Positions 11,796 through 23,300 of a stretch of DNA of 64,000 bases are shown here, piece by piece. Positions within the stretch are counted from its first letter, which is position 1, and each line of letters opens with the position of its first letter. The translations under genes were made by a program, and so were the position numbers. Below the pieces are notes generated by a model. The model was not told the origin of the DNA, searched no databases, and saw only the letters and a program-made list of their open reading frames with translations. The stretch is from Epiperipatus broadwayi (lineage: Eukaryota; Onychophora; Udeonychophora; Euonychophora; Peripatidae): the NCBI GenBank assembly GCA_028023455.1, contig JAQFVV010012422.1, positions 9,210,337 through 9,274,336 on the forward strand, read 5' to 3'.

Positions 11796-12256
11796 GTGCA
11801 AGCTTATTAAGTTAAGTCACGTGATATATGACTTGATTTTCTTACTATTAATATAAAAGGAAATTTATTTTTGAGTTTAAACAGGAAGATATGGATCTGA
11901 AACTTGGATGCCTAACAGAAAAATAATATTGAGATTTAGACCCTATATTGAAATAAGGTGAGATTATATTATGGGTAACAAATAGAGATTGAAAGTGAAA
12001 TATATCAGTAACAAAGATGCTTCAGTAATATCACTGAAAAAATTAGAGACAGAAATGGAATTGTTCCTGCACATGTTTTTAAAAGAGATGATAGTATATG
12101 GACAGAATTCCCAGAAATTGTATAAGATCTAGAAAGGCAACACATGTGAAAGAAGAAAGTTTGGTAATGTGATAAGGAGAAGAGAATCCAAGGATTGGAG
12201 AAACTGCATTAAACTTGAAGAGGGCTTTAAATTACACTGTGATGATAATGATTGAA

Positions 12257-12796
12257 AATGATGTATAGCACAAATTAGTTAACCCAATTTATGATATTGA
12301 AAGAGGATTATGATAAGTAGTATGGGGAGTGGGTAAAATATAAAGAGGTAAAAATTTCTTTTTTGTTTAGGCCATTATGCTGAAAATGGTTAATATAATA
12401 AAAAGATATTAGCATTAACCTATATTAAAATAAGACAGTGTGCCATTACTGACTAAATTACCTGTTCATAATTTATTATAGGTTAAAATTAAAATAGTTA
12501 TTGGGTAAGTGGTAGTATGAAAAGTTATTAGAGGGAGAGAATATTTAATTTATTTAGTAGAGTTCCTATATATATGAGTTTCTATGTGCAGAAACTATTG
12601 ATTTTGACCAAGGAAAAATCAATTTACATCATATCATTATTCCCAGTATGCAGTATGAATTTCCTGAACTAACATATCTTAGTGGCAGCAATTAACATGA
12701 CCAATACCTTTTTTTAAATCTACATTTCCAATTAGATTTTTGCATTTTCCTATCATTACACAGATGCATTAAAATGCAGATGAAAACATAAAAAAT
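12257..12796. other. AT-rich DNA, no feature seen
   Basis: No ORF or recognised repeat. Confidence 0.45.
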
Positions 12797-12945
12797 TAAA
12801 CCAACTGATGATTGCTGGTTTAGCATGAAATACGTAAATTGGTGATTATTTATTTTTTTCTCGGGTGTATCAGTGTTATGAGATAGTGTGGAGAGTGATG
12901 GGTTGTGTGAAAGTCTGTGCTCATATACCCTATATATTAAAAAAT
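12797..12945 (-). mobile_element. fold-back element family B, single-arm copy
   Basis: CCAACTGATGATTGCTGGTT followed by TAGCATGAAATACGTA, GTATCAGTGTTATGAGATAG and GTGTGAAAGTCTGTGCTC matches one arm of the full palindrome at 38009-38328. Only one arm is present here. Confidence 0.75.
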
Positions 12946-13559
12946 TAAAATATAAATTCTTAACTAAAATGATTCCATTAGATGGTATTATCACATTTTA
13001 TGAACTTAAGAACATTTTTACAAAACATTTTTAAAAACAAAAACCTTATAAATATATCATTTAATACAATAAAAAATATTATCATCATTTGTCATAATCA
13101 TCCTACTATTTTCCACCATTCATATAAACAGACACATACCGAATCCATTTTACATTTGATTTTGTAAATTCAGGAAGTAAAAATTCTTAAATTGATTCCT
13201 TGTTGAGATTGCGAAAACACAATTTATTAGTAAATTAAACTAAACATTTATGCAAAACCTGTCACTTGATATTTTGAATAACTGAACCCATAAATAAATG
13301 TCAAAACAAAAGCAACATTTTGTCATTTTCTTCACTAAGGGCAGATGAGAATTGATAAGCCTTGTTGATTTAATTCTGAAAGGTATGGCCTCTGGAATTG
13401 ATAGCATTATATATAAAATGGAATAAAATTCAACCAAATACAAATTCCGTTTAATTCTTAATTCCTATATCAAAGAAAGGAGTTCCAGTAAAAGTTGGAA
13501 CTATTGTACCTTCTCCCTCAGATACAAATAAAATTATTCTGAAAATCATGCCACACATT
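12946..13559. other. AT-rich DNA, no feature seen
   Basis: Short frames only, none with recognisable content. Confidence 0.4.
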
Positions 13560-14270
13560 GGAGCTTTACATTGAAAATGAATTATTAGATGTTCATATTA
13601 ATTTCAGGAAAGATCATCAATCCACAGATATCATTGATAATGTAAGCAGGCAGGGAATATCAGAAGTCTGCATTTATCTTATTGATTACAGCAAGACCTT
13701 CTTTCACTGACCATGCTAAATTATAGAACATTTTTTAGGTATATCAAAACATGGCATTGATTTTATGCAGAACCTAGAAACAGTTCCTAGAATAGATTGT
13801 GATGAAAAGATCTTTTGTCATAGGAACTAGATAGAAATGCATATGACCATTCTACACATTCTAGATTGAGCAAGAAACATGTTGATTCAGGATTGCTTAA
13901 AGAAATATCAATTTTATACATGTTGATGATTTATAGTCAAAAATACAGATGACTTCAATATTATCATAAGGAAAGTTACAGTAGTGGATGTAAAAGTCAA
14001 AGAGTATAGTAACAAGGTATACAAATAGTTGACAGTTTCATCTCTTTGAGTCTTTCTTCAAAGGCAAAAACTCCAAAAGCCAAGAGTTTATTGCATGCTA
14101 ATATAGACAGACATACAATCAAGAATCTGGAAAATATATTGAAGCATAGCTTTGAAAAAGATCAGATATGTTTGAGCTGTAGTGTTCCCTGAGACTCTCT
14201 ATGAATATAAAATCTTATACACTGGAGAATGAAAAGTATTGATGTTTTTGAAATTCCTTGAAAAATTCTA
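13560..14270 (+). pseudogene. decayed non-LTR reverse transcriptase fragment
   Basis: Reading with frame changes, the + strand gives a stretch like FRKDHQSTDIIDN, then GISEVCIYLIDYSKTFF, which corresponds to reverse-transcriptase motif A (family form xFIDYxKAFD). GISKHGIDFMQNL comes next, and later VDSFISLSLSSKAK and KNLENILKHSFEKDQI, where the family has its tail after the catalytic domain. Several stops break it. It resembles the RTE/BovB-like group more than the RTE copy at 55-58 kb. Length and ends are uncertain. Confidence 0.55.
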
Positions 14271-14539
14271 CAAATAGCAAAAAAATAATCAAATGGATCT
14301 TATCTTTTGATGCACAAATGACCAGAATGAAATTATTGTATCCTCATCAGGTCAGTAAAAATGGTAACCAGAAATGAAGTGGACAAACTCTATCATCATC
14401 CTAGCCATGTATTGATTTTTAAGCATTGTAATAAACTAAATCAATGATTGATCATTGTGGATAATTTTTAGTTGAACGATTGCTAATAATTAATATTTTA
14501 CTTAATAATATCTAAATCTATTATTATAAAGCACTGAAA

Positions 14540-14795
14540 ACTTTGACATTATTCAAATGGAAGTCAATCTCCAATAATGTGCTATTTTTTAAATATAAAT
14601 ACAACAATAGATTCAAGCCCTGATTTAAACATGATCTGTAAGAGTTGGTATATATAGAATGTATGCTCTAAACTTAAGTGATTCCACTCAAGTTTTTTAA
14701 ATTCTTACTGGCGGGCAAGTGCATGGAAATTATATTTAAGAAATAGCACATTATCGGAGATTGACTTCCGTTTGAATAATTAATAATATCTCATG
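14540..14795. mobile_element. hairpin element J
   Basis: ATTCAAATGGAAGTCAATCT followed by CCAATAATGTGCTATTTTTT (about 14550-14590) is mirrored by AAATAGCACATTATCGGAGA followed by TTGACTTCCGTTTGAATAAT (about 14741-14780). The spacer is about 150 bases, with no ORF. Confidence 0.75.
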
Positions 14796-14812
14796 TAAAA
14801 ATAAATATTAAA

Positions 14813-15110
14813 TATAATACATACAATCTAACAGTACAACTATTGTACAAAACAGACAAACAATGATTTTTATACAGCCTTGATAAAAGGACTCAAATGA
14901 GTTGAAAATGATTGGTAATAGTAGTTTATATTAGTCTTGCATTGGTGGTCGAGAGATCAGCGCGACTGCCTTACAAGCAGTTGCCCGGGTTGCGGGTTCG
15001 CATCCCAGCCAATGCTATGACACCTGAGAAAAAAAAATAGTAGTTTATATTATTTTAATATTTCTCTGTTTTATACAATAGTTGTATTGTTAGATTGTGA
15101 TTTATATTTT
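14813..15110. mobile_element. hairpin element M, split by a SINE
   Basis: The left arm ACAATCTAACAGTACAACTA followed by TTGTACAAAACAGA (about 14822-14856) pairs with the right arm CTGTTTTATACAATAGTTGT followed by ATTGTTAGATTGTG (about 15066-15100). The SINE at 14934-15035 lies between the arms with its own target duplication, so the hairpin was there first. Confidence 0.7.
14934..15035 (+). mobile_element. tRNA-derived SINE with 17-bp target site duplication, copy 1
   Basis: A tRNA-like body contains GGTCGAGAGATCAGCGCGAC (A-box region) and a B box, GGTTCGCATCC. It ends in GATGC-like sequence, then TATGACACCTGAG and an A tail. AATAGTAGTTTATATTA occurs immediately before (14917-14933) and immediately after (15036-15052), a perfect 17-bp duplication typical of LINE-driven insertion. 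The duplication fixes the element ends exactly. Two related copies lie at 17396 and 41970. Confidence 0.9.
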
Positions 15111-16221
15111 ATCATAACAGAAGTACTGGATTTATTATATAATACATTAATAAAAAAAGAAAGTTAAAATAGTTTGTAGATTTATGAAAAATGTGTATGT
15201 TCTTTCATATGTTGAAACAATAATAATAATAATAATGATAATAGTAATAATAATAATAATCATCATCAGTATATGCATATTGCTTTTTACCATCTGTAAT
15301 TATTTTCAAACCCAGGACATTAAAATATAGAAAGACTAATCTAGAATCAGATATATGCTTAATTATATAGGTTAGTTGACTTGTGTTAAGAGTGTTTTTT
15401 AAGCATTTAGTTTTCATTACAAAATAGGAATAAAATATGATAAGTGAATGGAGGACAGAAAAAACTAATCTAGCAAACAATCATAAAAGTGTGGTTGCAT
15501 TTTCCACTTAATACTCACTGCTTTTTACTTTTGCTTAGATTGTAGCTTCTGAAATGATGCCATTATTGTCAGTTGATGTCAATTGAGAGAAAGTCAAGAT
15601 TTTATCAATTTTTTATTATTCTTTTGCCAGAATGTTAATGATATTTACTATTATCTAAGATTGATACTCATTGATATCAAATCCATACAGTTGTACAAGT
15701 TAATTGACTTAGATTCAAAACTCTCATTTTTAAATTTATTGTTTTAGAAAGCAAGCCAAAAAGATATAAAAAGATAATTATTCAATGGAAAATTCAACAC
15801 AAAGAAGACTAATAAAAGAATACATACTGAACTTATGGCATGAATGTAAGTTTTACTTCTGGAGTCACTATTCCGTCATCAAACTGAATCTTAAGCATTG
15901 GATTGTAATATATTATTCTTCTCAGTGATATTTAATTTCCATTTTGTCAATTTATTAATGATATATTGTTTTTATTCTATGTCCATTTTCTAATGCTAAC
16001 TTCTATTATTTCTATTTCTGCCTTATATTTTTATCATTTCAAAACTCTCTTCATATCTTAGAATTCATTTTCCTCATCAGTCTCTTTTTGCATTTATATT
16101 GTCCAAGTTTTTCTTCTATTAATCAAATATCAACTAATATTATTTGCAGCAAATTCTTTTTGTTCACATTCTTCTTGGTCATAGACTTCGTTTCTACTGC
16201 CGCCTATATATAATATTAATA
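15111..16221. other. AT-rich DNA with an AAT/TAA microsatellite
   Basis: Interrupted (AAT)n runs from about 15218 to 15266. Nothing else was recognised. Confidence 0.5.
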
Positions 16222-16337
16222 TCTGTGTTCTTTATTTTTACAATGCTTTTTTACAACCCACTAACGCTTTCGATTGCCCCAGCAATCTTCTTCAGTGGGC
16301 TCTAAAAAAGCATTGTAAAAAGTAATAAAGAACATAG
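16222..16337 (-). mobile_element. hairpin element L with a hammerhead-like core
   Basis: GTTCTTTATTTTTACAATGC (left) is mirrored by GCATTGTAAAAAGTAATAAAG (right) with CCCACT/AGTGGG nested inside. On the minus strand the loop reads CTGAAGA (16295-16289), a perfect 6-bp stem GATTGC/GCAATC with a 4-base loop, then GAAA (16271-16268), enclosed by CCCA and TGGG. That is the layout of a hammerhead ribozyme core, but stem III and the cleavage site are not convincing. The element has no ORF. Confidence 0.6.
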
Positions 16338-17197
16338 ACAATATTGTATGGATTTGGCAATGCAATAAGAAAGATAAAGTTATAATATATATGTCCGACC
16401 TACTTTCAACTTAAGTCTGCTAACTGACTTTGTGAATGCATTTAGATTTTGTGTGTCAGTATAAAATTTTTAATTTATTGTTGCTTTATATACAGTATCG
16501 TGAATTATAATTAGTAATAATCTAAATGTGAAAAATAATTGTAGTACGAAAAAAAATTTAGTATTTTAATTAAAAAGGCACCTGCTACTTTTATTTTTAA
16601 AGATATATCATTTATGAATCCATTATATTTTAATTTATTAAAAATCTTGTGTGATTTAGTGTAGTATTAGAATGATGAATGTAAAAGCTAAGAATCCCTG
16701 AATTACAATTTAATCTACCATTTCTGATGCATGAACATCACATGATCTTGATTAACTATGATAATTGTTATGAAGGTTCTGCCACCTCTTAATTATACAA
16801 ATGGTATTTCCCTAGAAATGCTATTAGAAAAAATCTTTGTTTATAACTACAAATTATTTATTTTTTCAAAGTTTTGAGCTTTATATTTTATCCACATAAA
16901 ATGGAGACTAGATAAGTTATTTTTAAAAGCATCATTGTTTTATGACATAGCTTCAAACAAATTATGTTCGTGGGGGGGGGTAAACAATGGCAAAGTGTTA
17001 TTATTTGTCGTACTATCACATTGTCTTATTACTATAATATTCCTTTACATACGCGAGGGATCATATAATCATATATAGCAATATTTATTATTTTTTTCAT
17101 TCATTTTATATTTTATAAAGTTTTAGAATTCATTAATGTTATTACAATTGCATTTTTATTCTTAAAATAACTTTAATACTCATATATATATTGTTAG

Positions 17198-17338
17198 ACT
17201 GGAGATTGCGAGGTATGTGATAACAGAGTTAAAGAAAAAAGACATTTTACAAAGTTTATGATAGACTGCAACTCCACGAGCTATTGGAAGTCAAAAAACA
17301 ACCAGCCATATGTACAGATTGATATTAACTTGACTCAC
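17198..17338 (+). CDS. laminin alpha-like subunit, exon encoding part of LamNT (first seen)
   Basis: This exon has 47 codons, phase 0 at both ends, with acceptor TTGTTAG and donor CAC|GTAAGT. It reads from TGDCEVCDN through HFTKFMIDC and SYWKSKNNQP to QIDINLTH. In laminin chains this is the LamNT stretch containing the CxxC of the form C-D/R-I-C, the AIDG-x-WWQSP region and the strand ending LDLGQ. Here the WWQSP is replaced by YWKSK and a Cys stands in the AIDG region, so the domain is clearly diverged. The family assignment rests on the in-phase join to the next exon, which continues the same domain exactly where laminins do. Exons further upstream (signal peptide, start of LamNT) were not found. 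The protein is secreted and would act in basement-membrane assembly. Confidence 0.75.
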
Positions 17339-17395
17339 GTAAGTAATTTTTAAAACTAATTAAAACTAATAAACTTTCAATATTTTTATTGTCAA

Positions 17396-17503
17396 GTGTT
17401 GTTAGCCGAGAGGTCAGCGCAGCTGCCTTGCAAGCAAGCAGTTGTTTGCAGACGGTTGTTGCGGGTTTGCCTCCCGGCCGATGCTATGACATATGGAAAA
17501 AAA
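17396..17503 (+). mobile_element. tRNA-derived SINE, copy 2
   Basis: It contains a perfect A-box-like TAGCCGAGAGG (17403-17413), then GCTGCCTTGCAAGCAAGCAG, a drifted B box GGTTTGCCTCC, GATGCTATGACATATGG and an A tail. It lies in the intron about 60 bases downstream of the laminin exon donor at 17338. No clear target duplication is visible. Confidence 0.8.
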
Positions 17504-17930
17504 ATAGATCACAGTGTGTACGTGTTTTATATAATTCATAAAAAATACATGATTGATTAATGTAAGTGATAGTTACTATCTTATTAGCTTTGGTAGTTAT
17601 TGCCAACAAATTTGTAAGGCCCAATTTCTTAGCTTGCTTTTGTTATTCTGCATCAAGAATGGCAATTTGATTGTATGCTTGTGTTCAATCCTATTTCTGT
17701 CTTTTAATCAAATACAACAATTGTAACTCCAGTCCTTTATTATTATTATTATTTTATTCATCATTTTGCCCCCCTCCCCCAGTAGAGCAGTAGCACTTAT
17801 TTTTGAATGCAGCCAATAATGATGATTTTAATAAATTTAAAAAGCTGCACATTTTTTACAAAGTTTTATTATGAATTATAAAATAATCCTGAATAAATGT
17901 TAACAGAATGTTTTATTGTTTACTTATATT
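17504..17930. other. intron DNA, no feature seen
   Basis: It contains a short ATT microsatellite near 17735 and a C-rich CCCCCCTCCCCC at about 17770. Confidence 0.4.
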
Positions 17931-18086
17931 AATATATTTGAAATGCCCCATGGCTCTATTGTCTCAGCCTTACTCCCACTTCAAATAAAGAATAGCTCAA
18001 AATTTCCCAGTAAAGTCAGGCTATTCTTTATTTAAAAAGGAAATGTGGTTGAAACAATATAAAAATGAGGCATTTCAAATATTTTA
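17931..18086. mobile_element. hairpin element C
   Basis: AATATATTTGAAATGCCCC (left end) is mirrored by GAGGCATTTCAAATATTTTA (right end), and inside it TCAAATAAAGAATAGCT is mirrored by AGGCTATTCTTTATTTAAA. It is about 155 bases and noncoding. Confidence 0.75.
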
Positions 18087-18130
18087 TATAGATTTCAGCT
18101 AGTGTTGTGCATTGTTTCTATTTCTTATAT

Positions 18131-18468
18131 TAATACGCATATAGAATATTTAAAAAAATTTTTTTTTCTTTAATTTGAAGATAAATGTACTAAAAATAAA
18201 ATATTTTTTTTTTGGATCAAAATTTTGGTTATCATATATAGTATTAAATAAAAGCATGAAACATCCATAAAATAATTAATTTAAGCAATACAGTCTGTGT
18301 TCAAACTAAATACTCTATTATTGCTTGAATTAATTAATTTATGAAACTTGTATTTTTCATTTAAAGTTATGTATAACAACCAAAATTGTGGTCCAAAAAA
18401 TATTTTTGCTTTTTGTACATTACTCCATAAATTAAATAAAAACATTAAAAAAAATTTTCATATATATT
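18131..18468. mobile_element. palindromic element D (about 340 bp)
   Basis: The whole stretch folds back on a centre near 18300. Examples are TCAAAATTTTGGTTATCATA on the left against TATAACAACCAAAATTGTGG on the right, and AATTAATTTAAGCAATA against TATTGCTTGAATTAATT near the centre. There is no ORF and almost no spacer. Confidence 0.75.
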
Positions 18469-20879
18469 ATTATTTATTTTTAATGTTTAGATATTTTGCA
18501 AGTAGTTTTTAAAAAACAATCTATCCCTATACTACTTCAATTTTTCTAAATCATTTAGCAAAAAAAAAATAGTGTTAGAATATGAAAAATATCTGTTCAG
18601 CACTGGTACAATATTTTAGTTTTTATTAAGACAGTAGTTTTAAAAAATACATTTTTATGTCAACAAATTAAAGGGAAATTAAGATTTTATTCTTTTGTTG
18701 TTTCTATTTTAATTAACTATAAACATTCTTTAAATTTCTCCCTCAAGTTAAATAAAAGCACCTCCTTAAAAAATATTGCACCGTCTATTATGTATGACTC
18801 AAAACTTACCAAACTGATTTGATTGAGATTTGAAATGTGGCCATCAACATTATCAGGTTGGATAATCCTGAAATATTACATTGTCATTAAAATCAATATA
18901 TGTATAAAATTTTCAGAAAATTCATTCAACAGAAGAAAATTATGACTCAAATAAACAGAAATCTTAAGTTAAAGAAAAGATTAAAATGTTAGTTTTTTTT
19001 TTTTGTAATTAAACATTTTATAAATGTTAAATCAAATTTTTATCATTATTATTATGTGATCATTTCAAAAACTCCATAAATCATTCTAGTTTACATACAT
19101 AAATATAAAATACCTTTCAGCAGAACTGAAAGCATCTACATTATTTTATAGTCATATTTTTTTGTTACACTCACTTATCTGGTCAATTGGGAAAGTCAAA
19201 TATTTTTTTATTAAGAGACTATATAAAATATAAAAAAATAAAGTATATATAAAATTAATTGTAATCTTTGTAATATGATTTACTATGATCATACAGAAAA
19301 ACTTAGAGATAATAGCTAAAGAACATAATAATGCAATTAATAAGTGAGATGATAAATCTACTTTATATATTCATTACACAACATATGGGCGTAAAGTAGC
19401 TGCTACAAAAATTATTAAATCTTTAAATTGCATTTAAAATCCAAAAAGTCAAATATACGAAACATATTACATTAAGCATAATTCAAATAATTGTATGAAT
19501 ATTTATAAAACATCAACTGGTCAATTGAAAGTGATTGGAAAATTATGTAAAACAGTATGTATAAAGTTGTATAATGTATTATTTATTCTGTCATATAGTC
19601 AACTCTTTGAAGTTACATTGGATCTCTAAATGAAGGTTTTAGTCTATTTTATTGATGTTTTATTTCATTATTATTTTATTCTTATTTTGAACACTAGATG
19701 GTGTTCTATCTGTCAAAATAGATGATTAACATGTGAAAAAGGCATGAAATCATGTGCCAAAAAACTTTTTATGTGTAATTATTATTAGTATTGAAACAGA
19801 AACTCTGTTTCACATGTGTATGTATTCTAAGAGCTATTTTATCCTCCCACCTAAAAGAAAGGCAGATGTATATGAAAGAAGTTGATCCTTTTTTTAAAAA
19901 AAAATAAAGCAAAAAGTTTAATGTTAAAAGAAAACCATTATTTTATATAATTGAGAAAAAAAAGATAAACCTTCATTATTGATTTTATAATTTTAAATTA
20001 TGATATAAATACGTCTCTAAGTATTTACTTAAAGCTGGCCTTTATTAAAAATAGTACATTTTAATATTTGAAATGGTGTTGTTATACAAAATATATTCAC
20101 TTGAGGCAAAGTTATCAAATTGAAAAACATGGCTCAATTTTCATGATTCCTCATCTGTCCCACTCAAAAGTAGTGGCTCAATCCTTAAGAAGAGAAAAGC
20201 ACTTGGGCTTAAATTAAAGCTGTATAACAAATCAGATATAGTGGGAGTGCTGTTGAATCAATACAAAGATCAGGGTATAAATAGTTGAGTTTGAAGTTCA
20301 GAAGATATTTTATTTTAGATTTTAAAAGAAGTAAAAAGTAAGAAAAGTGAAAGAGTTAAAAAGTTAAAATTTTTAGCTAAGTGTTGCTTAACTGTTTAGT
20401 TGACAGCTGATTTTAGTTACATTGGAATATAATATTTACAGTCACACTGCTAATGATGAAAAAAGAAAGTATTAATAAGGAAATCATAAGAATGGAAGGC
20501 TAATCATAATAGCTTCCTCTTTTTGTCCACAGCCATGATCCTCCAAGACTCTGAGTAAACATCATAGAAAGTAAATAATGTCATTCAGCTTAAATAAAAT
20601 GCCCCATTTTGAATGCAGTAGTAATCTGAAGTGAAGGAACAAACTGGATAAAATGAAGGTAACAATTTCATGAAATATTCAATACTTACATGTGTTTATA
20701 AAAAAAAAAAACGTCTTTCTTAAATTAAATTATGAATAATTATAGCTATGTGAAAATACGTTTTATTAGTGATAAATTATAAATACGTAAATGTCTTAAA
20801 TATCTATAATCAAAAGGCATTTTTAATAAGGTAAATCATAAATGATTAACTTCTTATATGCAGATACATCTGAATTAAA
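18469..20879. other. intron DNA, no feature seen
   Basis: AT-rich, with homopolymer A and T runs. No exon with flanking splice sites, no ORF and no recognised element. Confidence 0.4.
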
Positions 20880-22300
20880 ATAAAATAAAGTGAATACTTA
20901 TAACTATTTATATTACTGATATACCAATAAGTATACCTGGAAGAATTAGAAATGCTGAGCTATTACATATAACTATAACTAACTAAATTATAATAATGTG
21001 TTTATAACCCAGATAAAATTAGAAAATATACAAAATGAATGTATTTATACAAAATGAATGTATTTAATAAATTTATACTATATTATGAATAAATTCAAAC
21101 ATTTAAATATGAATTAGTATGTCAATAAAAGTTAATGGTTATATGCGTATAATGAACCACATACTTAAATAAGTTGAAAGATTAAGAAAATCATTTTTTT
21201 TTTAAAATTTTATTTATTATTTGAAAACTCTGAGAAAAATATAAAAACGGAATTAAAACATGTTATATATACGAGTTGAGAAGTAAGAATACCAAAACAA
21301 TGTGTCATGTTAAATGTATAATGATATACCTAGAATTATTGATGCATATAGATTATATATATGTCTTATGAAATCGGAAATACCAAATAAATGCATTTGC
21401 AAGATGAATTGATATCTGGACAGATGGAAATACATACTCTTATATTTTACTTGAATAACCAATGGATATAAATGTGCTTATATCGACCGATTCAAACCCT
21501 GAAATGGATAACCAATGAACCTAGGATAAATGTGCTTATATTATGGATTCAAACCTGGATTTGGATAACAATGAATAGAAATATATTTATTATGCTTTGA
21601 CTCACCTAAAATTAACTGAAATAATAGAAATGCTCTTGTCTGTAAAGAATATCTTCATACATGAGTTAATTTAAGCCACATTACATGTGACAACTACCTA
21701 AAAGACTACAGATCTTAAGTGAAACTCTGAATTAAATAGAATGCTATCAGTTATCTTCATTATTATCTCTGTTGTCTTCATATATTGCACTCCTCTCTGC
21801 AAATTAACTAAATAACTAAAGATGTAAATTGTTAAAAAACTTGCATTCTTTAATTCATATTGTACTATTATTGGATGTATACCAAGAGAACAATGGACCG
21901 TAAATGAATAAAATAATTAAACTTGTGTGCATAAATGCACATTTATACTTGACTGAATTATGAATAGTCCACAAATCTGGAATTGCTTACATTACCTATT
22001 TACCTATCTAAAAGAGATATACAGATATAGAACAAATAGTTAAAAATATTCATGCAGTATTGGTAGACATCTACTTGATAAAAGAGTATTTGAATCCTTC
22101 ACCCAAGATAAATTAAAATGAGCCTTCATTTGAAATGAAATTAAAATGAGCCTGACTTGCAAATGAACTATTGATAAATAAAGTGCTTCTAAACTTCTCA
22201 TAATTGAACTGAAAATGAATCTTCACATGGATATGAAGGAACTTTATTAGGACTTGCAAACGAATTGTTGTTAAATAAAATTGTTGTTACTTAAAATTAA
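20880..22300. repeat. degenerate minisatellite-like region
   Basis: Loosely repeated phrases recur every 50-70 bases: ATAAATGTGCTTATAT, GATTCAAACC, ACCAATGAA and AATGAATGTATTTATAC. The clearest is an approximate 60-base repeat at about 21450-21590 and a short exact duplication at 21033-21062. It reads like an old tandem array that has drifted. Period and ends are uncertain. Confidence 0.4.
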
Positions 22301-22419
22301 TTTTAGTTATCCAATTATTCATATTGCATCACTTGTTATTCATTGCACTTGTTCACGAGAATTTCATGCCTTCTGAGCTATGTCTGGCATAACTAGATCT
22401 AGGTAAGTCAGGTTGTAGT

Positions 22420-22640
22420 GAGATGGAACTCTAGTGGCATCGTTTGGAAAACCAAACACAGAAATTTCTAGATGGTTATAGTCTCTATGGTGCTACATCC
22501 TCTGATGAGCAGGAAATATTGTTGTAAGGGGGGATAACATATGCATTGGGGAATGCCAATTGATAGTTCCTTCCTGCAACATGCTCATCAGGAAATTGTT
22601 ACAACCGAGGTAATAAAGGGGTTGTATGGGATCCGGTTAG
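22420..22640. repeat. interspersed repeat with internal inverted repeat
   Basis: The block is more GC-rich than its surroundings. TCTGATGAGCAGGAAAT (about 22501) is partly mirrored by CCTGCAACATGCTCATCAGG (about 22574). No ORF. The class is unknown. CTGATGAGCAGG recalls hammerhead box 1, but no GAAA-closed stem follows. Confidence 0.4.
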
Positions 22641-23142
22641 AGTATATTTATATAGCTGTTATGTATGATTTTTATTATTTATTAAAATTTATATAATTAT
22701 AACTAAATGTAATAATAAATAATATAATGACATTGATAATAATTATGATCTTCCTATATATAATAAATAATGAAATAATAATTGTTTAAATAAATAATGA
22801 TTTTAAAACCATTTTAATTTTACTTATTTTTCCATTTTATTTACTTGAGGTGGTATTAATTGACCTAAATAAACTTAATTATTTATTAGTTTTATTTTCT
22901 TCCCATTGATTTTAATATTCCCAGGCAAAGTACATTTATTATGAGGAGCCAAGAGTGACTTAAGGTCAACATGGGTAGAATGATAGTAATATTGGCATCA
23001 GCAACAGCTTTGAGCATTACATCATCAGATTATCAATAATATTGATGACTGAAGAGTTGGAGAATGAAGAGGATTAAAGCTTGTCCATTAAAATTGAGTA
23101 TTTGCTATCTTAATATAAACTGAGCACTAATTGTATATATAT
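22641..23142. other. intron DNA, no feature seen
   Basis: AT-rich, with no recognised element. Confidence 0.4.
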
Positions 23143-23300
23143 GTGTAACCAACTGATGAGTACTGGTTCAGCATGAAATATACATATTGGAGATCATTTA
23201 TCTTTTCACGTGGGTGGTCATGTGTATCAATTATATAAAATTGAGTGGATGACTGAAGGGAGTTTGAAAGTCTGTGTTCAAATTCCCCCATAATTATGTC
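23143..23300 (-). mobile_element. fold-back element family B, single-arm copy
   Basis: CCAACTGATGAGTACTGGTT, then CAGCATGAAATA, TTTATCTTTTC, ATGTGTATCA and GAAAGTCTGTGTTCA run in the same order as the arms of the full copy at 38009-38328. This copy is more diverged. Confidence 0.65.

Larger units (their letters stand above)
8800..12256 (+). pseudogene. old degenerate RTE-type LINE, interrupted by two insertions
   Basis: Pieces of one reverse-transcriptase element read along the + strand with many stops and shifts. An endonuclease part (MQIIQVYALTSFH, then VEDFNVRNGKQLKDD) lies at 8915-9109. RT parts matching the young copy at 54995-58335 follow: DDWKNSTVILI near 10470, KIFTKIITT near 10560, KTNKYELL near 10690 and YGSETW near 11890. 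The tail ends in TGATGATAATGATTGA at about 12256, the typical RTE 3' end. Family A and K fold-back elements sit inside it at 9420-10122 and 11168-11585. The identity rests on residue-by-residue correspondence with the intact copy in this window. Confidence 0.8.

Noticed and set aside
22500-22600. Hammerhead ribozyme at CTGATGAGCAGG
   Set aside because: No GAAA follows a closed stem II, so the core is not met.
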